Source of the DNA: Methylopumilus sp026399645
GTDB lineage: Bacteria; Pseudomonadota; Gammaproteobacteria; Burkholderiales; Methylophilaceae
Assembly: GCF_965184065.1 (NCBI RefSeq)
Contig: NZ_OZ239098.1
Reading direction: 5' to 3' (one strand)
DNA length: 64,000 bases
Shown: positions 7,624 through 16,212 of the stretch, piece by piece
How positions within the stretch are numbered: the first letter of the stretch is position 1
How the letters are laid out: the number at the start of each line of letters is the position of its first letter
Made by a program: the position numbers and the translations under genes
The notes under the pieces: model-generated
Told to the model about the DNA's origin: nothing
Databases searched by the model: none
The model's input: only the letters and a program-made list of their open reading frames with translations

Positions 7624-8910
7624 ATGAGTTTTGTGAAGCAAATCGTTGCTCGAGAAATTATCGATTCGAGAGGTAATCCAACCATCGAAGCTGACGTTTT
7701 TTTAGATTCCGGTGTCACAGGAAGAGCAATGGTGCCATCAGGCGCTTCCACAGGGAGTAAAGAAGCGATCGAGCTTCGTGATGGCGATGCAAAACGTTAT
7801 TTTGGAAAAGGTGTTTTAAATGCTGTGAAGCATGTCAATACAGAAATTGCAAAAGCTGTCATAGGGCTTGATGTTGACGATCAAACATTGATTGATCAAA
7901 CCATGATTGAATTAGATGGAACTGATAACAAAGGTCGATTAGGAGCTAATGCGATTCTTGCGGTTTCAATGGCATCCGCTGTGGCTGCAGCTAAAAATTC
8001 TAATGTACCTCTTTACCGTTATCTTGGTGGCTCAAGCCCCATGCAATTACCTACACCTATGATGAATGTAATTAATGGTGGTGCGCATGCAGACAATAAT
8101 GTGGATATGCAAGAGTTTATGATTATTCCAGCTGGAAGACCCACATTTAGAGAGGCCATAAGATGTGGCGTAGAAGTTTTTCAATCTCTTAAAAAAACAC
8201 TCAGTAAAAAAGGATTCTCAACGACCGTGGGTGATGAAGGTGGTTTTGCACCAAATCTTCCATCTAATGAGTCTGCTATACAGATGATTATGGAAGCAAT
8301 CTCAAAAGCTGGATATGAGCCAGGCCGTGATGTGTATCTTGGACTTGATTGTGCAAGCACTGAATTTTATAAAGATGGTAAGTATCATCTTGCTTCTGAA
8401 AATTTGTCATTATCAGGCGAGCAATTTACTGATTATCTAGCTACATGGTGTGACAAATATCCAATCATCAGTATTGAAGATGGCATGAGTGAGTTTGATT
8501 GGGATGGATGGCATGTCCTGACACAAAGACTAGGTAAACATATTCAGCTGGTAGGTGATGATCTTTTTGTAACCAATCCAAAAATTTTAGATGAAGGTAT
8601 TAAGCGTAAGGTAGCTAACTCTGTTTTAATTAAAGTGAATCAAATTGGCACACTCACTGAAACGTTTGAGACGATCGCAATGGCAAAAAATGCAGGTTAT
8701 ACCGCAGTTATTTCACATCGCTCTGGTGAAACAGAAGATACAACCATTGCTGATATAGCAGTTGCTACAAATGCAATGCAAATTAAGACGGGTTCACTTT
8801 CAAGATCTGAACGTATTGCAAAATATAATCAATTGCTTCGCATTGAAGAAGAGCTTGGTAGTGCCTCATCTTATGCAGGCCTTGCTTGTTTTTATCAATT
8901 GAGTAAATAA
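7624..8910 (+). CDS. eno: Enolase
   Basis: 428 residues, full length. It interconverts 2-phosphoglycerate and phosphoenolpyruvate. Conserved blocks include the N-terminal REIIDSRGNPT and SGASTG, VGDEGGFAPN around 205, metal ligand regions GLDCAS, SIEDGM and GDDLFVTN, the catalytic-lysine block VLIKVNQIGTLTET and SHRSGETED. A clear AGAAGGA ribosome site (7611-7617) lies 6 bases before ATG. The phosphoenolpyruvate it forms is the substrate of the neighbouring kdsA product. Confidence 0.98.
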   Translation: MSFVKQIVAREIIDSRGNPTIEADVFLDSGVTGRAMVPSGASTGSKEAIELRDGDAKRYFGKGVLNAVKHVNTEIAKAVIGLDVDDQTLIDQTMIELDGTDNKGRLGANAILAVSMASAVAAAKNSNVPLYRYLGGSSPMQLPTPMMNVINGGAHADNNVDMQEFMIIPAGRPTFREAIRCGVEVFQSLKKTLSKKGFSTTVGDEGGFAPNLPSNESAIQMIMEAISKAGYEPGRDVYLGLDCASTEFYKDGKYHLASENLSLSGEQFTDYLATWCDKYPIISIEDGMSEFDWDGWHVLTQRLGKHIQLVGDDLFVTNPKILDEGIKRKVANSVLIKVNQIGTLTETFETIAMAKNAGYTAVISHRSGETEDTTIADIAVATNAMQIKTGSLSRSERIAKYNQLLRIEEELGSASSYAGLACFYQLSK

Positions 8911-8916
8911 TCTTAT

Positions 8917-9240
8917 ATGAAATCTTTAACTATCATTTTTGTGGTGCTAGTTGCTTTAATGCAGTACCCGTTATGGTTCGGTAAAGGAAGTTGGTTTCGT
9001 GTATGGAGTTTAAATCAGCAAATTGAAACTCAAAAAAAAACAAATAATGATAATCAGATAAGAAATAATGTGCTTAATGCAGAAGTATCTGATCTTAAGC
9101 AAGGTTTTTCAGCTATTGAAGAAAGAGCGCGCAATGAACTTGGCATGACCAAGCAAGACGAAATATTTTTCCAAGTTACAAATCCAGAAAAAGATAAAAA
9201 AGAGACTGAAGTTCTGAATAATACAAAAGCTAAGAACTAA
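8917..9240 (+). CDS. ftsB: Cell division protein FtsB
   Basis: 107 residues: a short cytoplasmic start, one membrane helix (about 3-19), then a predicted coiled coil (about 30-72) with asparagine- and glutamine-rich heptads and the FtsB/DivIC pattern ERARNELGM. FtsB forms the FtsQLB complex that activates septal peptidoglycan synthesis. It lies 6 bases after eno, the usual place for ftsB in proteobacteria. Its stop overlaps the ygfZ stop on the other strand by 4 bases. Confidence 0.92.
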   Translation: MKSLTIIFVVLVALMQYPLWFGKGSWFRVWSLNQQIETQKKTNNDNQIRNNVLNAEVSDLKQGFSAIEERARNELGMTKQDEIFFQVTNPEKDKKETEVLNNTKAKN

Positions 9241-10157
9241 TCAAAGATTTTTCTCTCTTCAGGGTTTATTTCAATTAAATAATTTTTAATATAGAGCGCT
9301 TCATGCGCTTGATCTACTCTTAGTTCAATCAGCATATTTGTTTTGCTATTATTTTCTACAGCCGATCGTACAAGTTGACCTATTACTTCTTTTTTTTCAT
9401 TTAGGATTTGGTCGCCAGGCGTCAGAACATCTTGCGATTCAATAAAACCTCGGTACATTCGTCTTTTAACTTTACCTAAGTAGTGCGTTCGCGCAACAAT
9501 TTCTTGCCCTGTATAGCAACCCTTTTTGAAATTAATACCATCAATAAGGTCCATATTTAATGACTGCGGAATGAACGCTTCCTGTGTTGTCGGATAAATA
9601 TCAGGAACCCCATCTAAAATATTTAAATTATTCCAGGACTCAATACTCATGGAAGTATATTCAGGTAGGTTAAGTTGCATAAATGACTTTACTTTGGAAG
9701 CTTCACCCATTAATTGAAAGCGTTCAGTATCTTTTCCTACACGCATAATCATCACGTCATGTGACCGAACAATATCTAAATAGTTTTTTGGTGCTTCAAT
9801 ACCTTGCTCTAGAAGAGCTTTGAATCCCATAAAACCTATGCATGTAAATTGATCGCCTAGTAAACTCATAGAAACTTTAGAGCGAAGCACATACATTTTA
9901 AGACGCTTAAGAAAAGACTCCTCAATGGAGCTATCTATTTGTATGTGAATTGATGCTTGATCTATATAACACAACATAAAAGCTAGGACTCTTCCTTTAG
10001 GATTGCAGAAGCCAGCAAATAAAGCTCTATCAAGTGTGATGAGGTTGATGTCTTGGGTGAGTTGGCCTTGTAAGAATTGGATGCGATCATCACCCTCAAC
10101 TTTGATCGTTGAATGTGTATTAAGATGAATGAATTTACTTTCTACGTTTAATGACAT
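9237..10157 (-). CDS. ygfZ: YgfZ-type folate-binding protein (GcvT-like)
   Basis: 306 residues of the YgfZ/GcvT family with the diagnostic KGCYTGQE motif at 212-219 (C214). YgfZ proteins bind tetrahydrofolate and help repair or assemble certain Fe-S enzymes, including the radical SAM enzyme MiaB. It lacks the length and C-terminal domain of true glycine-cleavage T protein. The start lies inside the end of mxaL on the same strand (23-base overlap), so it is probably read from the mxa transcript. That linkage looks positional rather than functional. Confidence 0.9.
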   Translation of the reverse strand: MSLNVESKFIHLNTHSTIKVEGDDRIQFLQGQLTQDINLITLDRALFAGFCNPKGRVLAFMLCYIDQASIHIQIDSSIEESFLKRLKMYVLRSKVSMSLLGDQFTCIGFMGFKALLEQGIEAPKNYLDIVRSHDVMIMRVGKDTERFQLMGEASKVKSFMQLNLPEYTSMSIESWNNLNILDGVPDIYPTTQEAFIPQSLNMDLIDGINFKKGCYTGQEIVARTHYLGKVKRRMYRGFIESQDVLTPGDQILNEKKEVIGQLVRSAVENNSKTNMLIELRVDQAHEALYIKNYLIEINPEERKIFD

Positions 10158-11109
10158 ATTGCTTTATGTGTTTTATCGAAATAAATCGAAGGCTAAAAAT
10201 GATTCCTGCGAGAGAAGCAAAAAACCATTTGAGATGAAAATCTGCTTTATCTTGCCAAGCAGGTTTTTGTTTTTTCATAGCACTTAAAATATTAAGTACA
10301 GAATCACCCCTTACATAGATACCGTCAATTTGTTTAGTAATATCTTTTAAGTAGGCTTCATCAAGTTTGGATATATAGCGATCACTTTCACCACCCGCTA
10401 CAAGATTATCTCGTGTACCAAGATTAGCTTCAGAGATCTGTGCAATGCCTGGTTGCAATCCAAAGCTATCACTAGACCAATATCCGATTAATTGATTCTT
10501 ACCGTCAAGTTTAGGAATGGGAGCGCCTTTAAGGCTGCCCACACCTACAATAACCCAGTCATTACCTCCTTGGAATTGGCCAAGATCTCTTGTATTAAAT
10601 GTATGAAGTTTAGGTGCTTCTTCGCCATCAGTAAAATAAACCACTTGAGAGTTTTCAGGGAAACTTCTAATGAGACGGGCTAGATTGAAAAAAGATTCTC
10701 TTATACGAGAATTGCCAGACCAGCCCGACCGCCAATCTAGATGATCGATGGTATCTTCAATGGCATCAAAATTTTCACAGATTTCAATTGGGGTATAAGA
10801 TGCTGAAACACTGACACCGACAAAAATTCCAATACTTACCTTCGTACCACAGGGGAGTTCAGACATAATTTCATGAAGACTATGCTTCATGTGCTCTAGT
10901 CTTGTTAAGGGTTTATTCATGACGGACATATCTATTGTGTTCATACTTTGAGAGATGTCAGCCACAAATACATAGTTATAAATATTATGTTTAAGCGGTA
11001 TCGATGGATTGATAATAGCTAGCACTATCAATACGATCGACAATATAAGTGAGAGGGTGTCCAAATCGAGATTGGATCTCGATTGTATTGTCTTCAGCCA
11101 CTCTTTCAT
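10135..11109 (-). CDS. mxaL: VWA-domain protein MxaL (methanol dehydrogenase maturation)
   Basis: 324 residues: an N-terminal membrane helix (about 17-33), a von Willebrand A domain with the MIDAS motif DISQS (51-55) and a second acidic loop (YFTDGEE), and a C-terminal membrane helix near 293-312. Position after mxaR-S-A-C-K identifies it as MxaL rather than another VWA protein. In known methylotrophs MxaA, C, K and L are needed to load Ca2+ into methanol dehydrogenase. It starts 4 bases after the mxaK stop. Confidence 0.82.
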   Translation of the reverse strand: MKEWLKTIQSRSNLDLDTLSLILSIVLIVLAIINPSIPLKHNIYNYVFVADISQSMNTIDMSVMNKPLTRLEHMKHSLHEIMSELPCGTKVSIGIFVGVSVSASYTPIEICENFDAIEDTIDHLDWRSGWSGNSRIRESFFNLARLIRSFPENSQVVYFTDGEEAPKLHTFNTRDLGQFQGGNDWVIVGVGSLKGAPIPKLDGKNQLIGYWSSDSFGLQPGIAQISEANLGTRDNLVAGGESDRYISKLDEAYLKDITKQIDGIYVRGDSVLNILSAMKKQKPAWQDKADFHLKWFFASLAGIIFSLRFISIKHIKQYVIKRRK

Positions 11110-11113
11110 AAGC

Positions 11114-11668
11114 CTAAGGCAAGCCTACAGGAATATTACCCAAAATAAGTCCAGGTGATTCGGAGTCGCCAACGCCTGGGGCTGGATTAGCAGGAAGTAT
11201 CATCAGGACGCGATCGAGATTATGTTTCACATCCCACGCTTGGTTATCGATTTTAATAGAGAGCATATAAGCGGCTTTTGCTTGTCTAAATAAATATTCA
11301 GTTTCATTTTTTACAGTCATATCTGTGCCATTAATAGCTAATGCGCGCTTAAAGAAAATGTTACCAGTATTGTAGTGAATCGCTGCTTTTTGTGATGGTG
11401 AAGCAACAGGCAAAAGATTTGAAAAAAGAAGGCTTGCTTCTTTATATCTTTCTTTAGTTGTGAGCCAGTAAGCAGTTGCATATCGCGCTTCAAAACTATT
11501 TAGAAACATGCGAGGCGATTTGCCTTCCTTAATATTTTGATTAAACACTTGAATATTTTTTAATTCGATAAATTGCTTAATAAATATACCGAGAGAAGCT
11601 ATGAGGAGTATGACAAAAAGCCATGTTAGTTTTTTGGTGCTAAAAATATTTTTTGTTATTAAAGCCAT
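11114..11668 (-). CDS. mxaK: MxaK-like protein (methanol dehydrogenase maturation)
   Basis: 184 residues with one N-terminal membrane helix (about 13-30) and a periplasmic part with TPR-like helical character: repeated Ala/Tyr helices, the phrase AAIHYNTGNIFF, and a proline/glycine-rich tail. The sequence alone is not very distinctive. The name rests on its place between mxaC and mxaL, where mxaK is always found. It overlaps the end of mxaC by 10 bases. MxaK is known to be needed for active Ca2+-containing methanol dehydrogenase. Confidence 0.78.
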   Translation of the reverse strand: MALITKNIFSTKKLTWLFVILLIASLGIFIKQFIELKNIQVFNQNIKEGKSPRMFLNSFEARYATAYWLTTKERYKEASLLFSNLLPVASPSQKAAIHYNTGNIFFKRALAINGTDMTVKNETEYLFRQAKAAYMLSIKIDNQAWDVKHNLDRVLMILPANPAPGVGDSESPGLILGNIPVGLP

Positions 11669-12636
11669 GACTTGACCTCTATCAATTTAAGTGTCAGCAA
11701 AACAATCATCAAAAGAGCTGCCGTTACAAAGCAATGCGTTGAATAATCCTGACCAGGAATTTTTTCGAAATATTTAATTGGTTTCTTTTCCTTTTGATTA
11801 ATATCTTCAATCGCTTTTTGGAGTGTTTTAGGGTCTTCAGCTTCGTAAGCCTGGAAGGAAGAAGGAAGTGTCTTAAAGAATTCATTTAATTCGATTTGAG
11901 GGGGCAAAGGATCATCATCTCTTGGTTTGTATGATGTATTAAAAATACTGATACCACCAGGCTGCCTTAATACGATCCAATAAAGACTAATTTTAAATCG
12001 GCCAAACCAATCTTTAATTTTTTCCTGCGTAGCAGCGTCAATACGACCCCCACCATCTGAAAGTAAGATCACAGCCCTTGAGCCTGAATCAGGTACTTTA
12101 TTAAATAATTCTGCACCTGTGGTAAGTCCACTACCTATATTAGTTTGAAATAATGCATTACCAGCTGTGGCTCTGACCGCAGAAATAATCGCATTTTTAT
12201 TATCAGTCAATGGTAAAACATACATCGCAGAGTTACTAAAAGTCACCATCCCAATCATATCATTTGCCCTAGATTGGACGAATTCAATAATAAGTCTTGC
12301 AGCAGCAGCAGATTTAATTTCCCCTACTTTTGTTTGATCATTCCCAGCAAAAGGGTCGTCCATACTCGCACTTCGATCTAGCACAAGACCAATTTGAGCA
12401 CCTATGCCTGTTTTTTCAATTTCTTTTTGACGTGAATGCGGACCGCTTAATCCTATAATAATCATGATTAAAATAAGCGTGGCGATAAATTTTAAAATAA
12501 TTGCAATGATGCTTGAGAGACGATCTTTTGGAATCATTTCGTTCCATGAATAATATTGAAGAGAAGCCTCTTTAAAAATAAGTGGAATAAATGCTAAAGG
12601 CATAAACCATAAGACCCATGGAAATGAAAATGTCAT
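11659..12636 (-). CDS. mxaC: VWA-domain protein MxaC (methanol dehydrogenase maturation)
   Basis: 325 residues: membrane helices at about 5-21 and 42-63, a VWA domain with a complete MIDAS motif DRSAS (87-91) and LLSDGGG loop, and a C-terminal membrane helix near 300-318. This BatA-like layout together with the flanking mxaA and mxaK marks it as MxaC. The VWA domain probably faces the periplasm and works with MxaL and the MxaR ATPase. It starts inside the mxaA end (4-base overlap). Confidence 0.82.
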   Translation of the reverse strand: MTFSFPWVLWFMPLAFIPLIFKEASLQYYSWNEMIPKDRLSSIIAIILKFIATLILIMIIIGLSGPHSRQKEIEKTGIGAQIGLVLDRSASMDDPFAGNDQTKVGEIKSAAAARLIIEFVQSRANDMIGMVTFSNSAMYVLPLTDNKNAIISAVRATAGNALFQTNIGSGLTTGAELFNKVPDSGSRAVILLSDGGGRIDAATQEKIKDWFGRFKISLYWIVLRQPGGISIFNTSYKPRDDDPLPPQIELNEFFKTLPSSFQAYEAEDPKTLQKAIEDINQKEKKPIKYFEKIPGQDYSTHCFVTAALLMIVLLTLKLIEVKSWL

Positions 12637-13625
12637 TTAGCAACTCCTACCACGAGAGCACTTTTGTCGACGATAAGTTTTCTTTCACAATCTCGACAAT
12701 GTCTCGAGAAATTTTTAAGCCATTTAAGTATTTCTTCTTGATCATATTTTTTAGATGAGGCGCTAAAAAATACGAGTGTTGAAAGTTTAAAGAACTCACG
12801 AAGTTCTGAGTCAATATTTTCAAATGAAGCATTTTTTATATACAGATGAGGAAGATTGTCTTTAAAAAGTGTTTTTCCTGTCACAAGATCGAAAGCATGA
12901 TGCATATCAGTTATGGCTTTTTGAACAGAAGCAGGCGTAGCTTTCAGCTTTCCAATCGTACGATGCGTTCTTGCAAATACACCTCTCTTGTTAGGTAGCC
13001 AAGCATATTGACTATAAATATAAATAAGGCCGATAAATGCGAGAAGTGCGATGATGCCAGAAATTTTTAGAGTTTTAATGGAGGCTTCTTCATCCATTAA
13101 AAAAACACCTCTTAATGGGCTCATATCTTCTTCAATTTTAACGTTGCCGAAAATAGAAAGAGGAGAGATTGCGATTCGTCGCTCTGGGATTCTATATTTA
13201 AATACTTGTTTTTCAGGGTTATTAGGGTTTAACAGTCGAATATATTCAGACGGTAAAAATCCTGGTTTAACGACAACCTTATTTGTAAAAATTTGATAGG
13301 TGAGATCAAGCGTTAGCGTAGTTGATGTTTTACTTTCTTTTATTACATGTTTCATGGTGTCTAAAACAATACCCAAATCTTGACCTTGGTATTTTCTTTC
13401 ATAGCCCGGAATAGGAAGAGATTCTTTGATAAGAACATAAGGTTTTTTAATCGTGATTTCGATATATCTTGAAGGTTTATCACCTATGGTATAACCCACT
13501 TGCTGGAGAGGCTCTTTTATTTTGATAGAAACGATACCCTCTTCAATATCAGGCCATTCTTGAGCATCCAGCGCAAAGCTCGAGATTGAAAGTAAAAGTG
13601 TCCAGAGAGAAATAAGATATTTCAT
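12633..13625 (-). CDS. mxaA: MxaA-like protein (methanol dehydrogenase maturation)
   Basis: 330 residues starting with a signal peptide (MKYLISLWTLLLSISSFA, cleavage near 19), a periplasmic beta-rich domain, a membrane helix at about 188-208 and a basic cytoplasmic C-terminal domain. An in-frame TTG at 13643 would extend it into mxaS. ATG 13625 is preferred because it begins the signal peptide directly and lies 4 bases after the mxaS stop. MxaA is needed for calcium insertion into methanol dehydrogenase. Identity depends largely on cluster order. Confidence 0.78.
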   Translation of the reverse strand: MKYLISLWTLLLSISSFALDAQEWPDIEEGIVSIKIKEPLQQVGYTIGDKPSRYIEITIKKPYVLIKESLPIPGYERKYQGQDLGIVLDTMKHVIKESKTSTTLTLDLTYQIFTNKVVVKPGFLPSEYIRLLNPNNPEKQVFKYRIPERRIAISPLSIFGNVKIEEDMSPLRGVFLMDEEASIKTLKISGIIALLAFIGLIYIYSQYAWLPNKRGVFARTHRTIGKLKATPASVQKAITDMHHAFDLVTGKTLFKDNLPHLYIKNASFENIDSELREFFKLSTLVFFSASSKKYDQEEILKWLKNFSRHCRDCERKLIVDKSALVVGVAK

Positions 13626-13629
13626 AATC

Positions 13630-14490
13630 TTAGGCGCCCACAAATTGATTAAAGTACTCAGTCATTTTATTGGCATCGAAATGTTCATCAACAAAAAAAG
13701 GTGGAATATCAAAATTCATAAAAGCTTTTGTAATAGTTGCTCGCCTTTTTTCAAACGCATTTACAATTTTTTCTTTCAATTCTTTTCTTAAAAAAAGCGT
13801 ATCTTTTTTGCCACTCTCAGGGTCGGTAATGGTCACAATGCCAAAATTAGGTAAGTTGATATATTCTTTTTTATCCCATAGCACGATAGGAACGACATGA
13901 TGCCTCATAAGATTAGATAAGCAATTTTCCAAATCAACTTCTGGTATATGAAAGTCTGAAATAAAGAAAATAAGCGCACGCTCTCGCGGCATGTATTGAT
14001 AAAGATCTTTGATTGCTCTGTTTGATTTATTGGTTGATGTAAATTTTTTAAGTTCATTGATGAGTGTCATTGCATGCTGTGATCTAAATGAAATAGGCGC
14101 CAACCAATCCTCTCTAATTTCATCATCAAAACCTACAACCCCTAAAGCATCATGACGATCAATCACTGAATGTGCAATGGATTGAGCGACTTCGGCCGCA
14201 AGATTAATTTTTTTATTTTTACCACCAAAATTCATACTGGCAGATAAGTCACACACAATCATGACGGGTGTTGCACTTCGCTGATTAAATATTTTGACGT
14301 GAATCTCACCTAAGGGATCTCGAATCGATTGGCGAATATCAATTCTTCTTGGATCTGGATATGAGAGAAGTGTTGTATGACCAGCGAACTCAATACCCAT
14401 ACCTCTTTGGTTACTTTTGTGATGACCAGGATGCTTGCCTTTAGATTTCCAACCGATGTGGTAATCAAATAGTGGAGTTACTTGTGTCAT
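13630..14490 (-). CDS. mxaS: DUF58 protein MxaS
   Basis: 286 residues of the DUF58 family, which carries a degenerate VWA-like fold; DLSASM near 79-84 is the MIDAS-like motif. DUF58 proteins are regularly paired with MoxR ATPases. Here the gene follows mxaR by 5 bases, as in methanol dehydrogenase operons. No signal peptide or membrane helix is visible, so it is probably cytoplasmic. Its exact biochemical role in methanol dehydrogenase maturation is not established. Confidence 0.82.
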   Translation of the reverse strand: MTQVTPLFDYHIGWKSKGKHPGHHKSNQRGMGIEFAGHTTLLSYPDPRRIDIRQSIRDPLGEIHVKIFNQRSATPVMIVCDLSASMNFGGKNKKINLAAEVAQSIAHSVIDRHDALGVVGFDDEIREDWLAPISFRSQHAMTLINELKKFTSTNKSNRAIKDLYQYMPRERALIFFISDFHIPEVDLENCLSNLMRHHVVPIVLWDKKEYINLPNFGIVTITDPESGKKDTLFLRKELKEKIVNAFEKRRATITKAFMNFDIPPFFVDEHFDANKMTEYFNQFVGA

Positions 14491-14495
14491 CTTGT

Positions 14496-15512
14496 TTAGG
14501 GTGCTTTAATAACGTTCAAAATGCCATTGGTTAAATCCCTAGCAATTACAGTTCTTCGCATTTCATAAACAGGATTAAATACGAGTCGATGTGCAATGGT
14601 TTCGTGGAATACCGCATGAATATCTGTTGGAGTCACAGAACTCCGTTCATTTAACCAAGCGTTAACTCGAGCTGCTCTCATCATCATCATCATTCCTCTG
14701 GGGCTTGATCCCGATATCATTAATCGATTCATATCAAGATCAGATATCTTAATCCCATAATCAGCAGGACTTTTTGTTGCTTTCCATAGATTAAGTGCAT
14801 AATTTTTTAGTGCATCTGTTGCAGTAATTGTTTCTTGAATTGTCTTGGCTATATCTTTCAACTTATCAAATTTTAGTAAATTAGGTTTAACTTCACTTAC
14901 AAGATTGTCAGCATCATGAAACCTTGTTTCAAAAGTTAAACTTTTCATCATGTCATCATTTTTAGGGATGAGTATTGGAATCTCCATCATAAATCGATCA
15001 CGAGCGGCAGAAGGAATTTCAAAAGTTTCCTCACGTTCTACTTGATTTCTGTCTGCGAACACAATCATGTGCGGAAAGTAATGTTCCTTATTAAATGCTG
15101 AGAGTGTTCTTTCAGCCATAATTCTTAAAAGTAAGGAATGAACTTGCGGCCTTGCTCGGTTAATTTCATTAAAGAAGAAAATAGATAAATCACTACCAGA
15201 CATTAAGATAGGGCCGGGGGTTACATGTGGCTTTCCATCTTCACCAAGATAGGTATGATAAATAAGATCGTTTGGCATGAGATCAATCGTACCTTCAATA
15301 CGTTGATAACCCCCACCAATGGCGCGAGTGAAAGCTTTAAGTAATGTTGTTTTTCCAACACCCACGTCACCTTCTAGAAGAACGTGACCACGTGCAAAAA
15401 TTGAAGTGGTAATAAGCCTTACAGGACGCTCTTGTCCTATAATGACTTTATTAACTTCTGTTTCAAGTTTGACTGCAAGCTTTCTCCAGTCGGCCAGATT
15501 TTGGTCGCTCAT
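14496..15512 (-). CDS. mxaR: MoxR-family AAA+ ATPase MxaR
   Basis: 338 residues of the MoxR AAA+ family: Walker A GDVGVGKTT (48-56), Walker B with FFFNEINRA (112-120) and an arginine-finger/sensor region (IPSAARDRFMMEIP). MoxR ATPases act as chaperones that, with VWA-domain partners, help insert metal or mature enzymes. MxaR is the founding member in methanol dehydrogenase operons. It is first in the minus-strand run mxaR-S-A-C-K-L, with a candidate promoter at 15560-15588. Confidence 0.87.
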   Translation of the reverse strand: MSDQNLADWRKLAVKLETEVNKVIIGQERPVRLITTSIFARGHVLLEGDVGVGKTTLLKAFTRAIGGGYQRIEGTIDLMPNDLIYHTYLGEDGKPHVTPGPILMSGSDLSIFFFNEINRARPQVHSLLLRIMAERTLSAFNKEHYFPHMIVFADRNQVEREETFEIPSAARDRFMMEIPILIPKNDDMMKSLTFETRFHDADNLVSEVKPNLLKFDKLKDIAKTIQETITATDALKNYALNLWKATKSPADYGIKISDLDMNRLMISGSSPRGMMMMMRAARVNAWLNERSSVTPTDIHAVFHETIAHRLVFNPVYEMRRTVIARDLTNGILNVIKAP

Positions 15513-15559
15513 GCAGATTCCCTAATATATGAAATTGTTAGTTGAGTGTTTTACTAAAG

Positions 15560-15588
15560 TTTTTAATAGTAGCGTAATAATTTGTCAG
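15560..15588 (-). promoter_or_regulatory. Candidate promoter for the mxa cluster
   Basis: On the minus strand CTGACA (-35, 5 of 6) and TAAAAA (-10, 4 of 6) are separated by 17 bases, about 48 bases before the mxaR ATG, in the divergent gap with fabA. No clear operator repeat was seen. Confidence 0.45.
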
Positions 15589-15672
15589 GGTAAATAGATA
15601 AAAACACGATAAAATAAGTGCGTTATAAAGAATATTTTACACAATTTTTATTATCAGCTGCTTATAAATTCA

Positions 15673-16188
15673 ATGTCTAAAAAAAATAGCTATACAAAAG
15701 AAGAGCTTTTGTCTTGTGGTCGAGGGGAGATGTTTGGGCCAGGAAATGCTCAACTTCCACTGCCCCCTATGCTTATGTTTGATCGCATCGTGGCTATCAC
15801 AGATGATGGTGGCGAATATGGTAATGGACAGATTATTGCTGAACTAGATGTAAATAAAGACCTTTGGTTCTTTGGCTGCCATTTTGAGGGTGATCCTGTG
15901 ATGCCTGGCTGCCTTGGACTCGATGCTATGTGGCAGTTGGTCGGTTTTTATCTGGGCTGGAAGGGTGGCTTAGGTCGGGGCCGTGCACTCGGTGGCGGTG
16001 AAATTAAGTTCACAGGCCAAGTATTACCTACGGCTAAAAAAATTACCTATGCTATTGATTTAAAAAGAGTAATTATGCGTAAACTCATTATGGGCATTGC
16101 TGATGCTAAAATGTCAGTCGATGGTCGAGAGATTTACCATGCTAAAGATTTGCGTGTCGGTTTATTTACGCGTACTGATAATTTTTGA
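15673..16188 (+). CDS. fabA: 3-hydroxydecanoyl-ACP dehydratase/isomerase
   Basis: 171 residues of the hot-dog-fold dehydratase family. The catalytic pair is H70 (CHFEGDPVMPGC) and D84 (GLDAMWQ), typical of FabA rather than FabZ in length and flanks. FabA dehydrates 3-hydroxydecanoyl-ACP and isomerises trans-2- to cis-3-decenoyl-ACP, starting anaerobic unsaturated fatty acid synthesis. fabB follows immediately, and the FabA/FabB pair is the classic unsaturated-fatty-acid module. Confidence 0.96.
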   Translation: MSKKNSYTKEELLSCGRGEMFGPGNAQLPLPPMLMFDRIVAITDDGGEYGNGQIIAELDVNKDLWFFGCHFEGDPVMPGCLGLDAMWQLVGFYLGWKGGLGRGRALGGGEIKFTGQVLPTAKKITYAIDLKRVIMRKLIMGIADAKMSVDGREIYHAKDLRVGLFTRTDNF

Positions 16189-16200
16189 TTGTTATTTAAT

Positions 16201-16206
16201 GGGAGG
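16201..16206 (+). promoter_or_regulatory. Ribosome binding site deciding the fabB start
   Basis: GGGAGG lies 6 bases before ATG 16213, a strong Shine-Dalgarno match. It fixes the start there instead of at the in-frame TTG 16189 that abuts the fabA stop. Confidence 0.75.
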
Positions 16207-16212
16207 CGACGC

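Noticed and set aside
11114..15512. A BatA/BatB-type aerotolerance or general MoxR-VWA operon instead of mxa
   Set aside because: The exact order MoxR, DUF58, MxaA-like protein with signal peptide, VWA, MxaK-like, VWA, together with the methylotroph context, fits mxaRSACKL better than bat operons.
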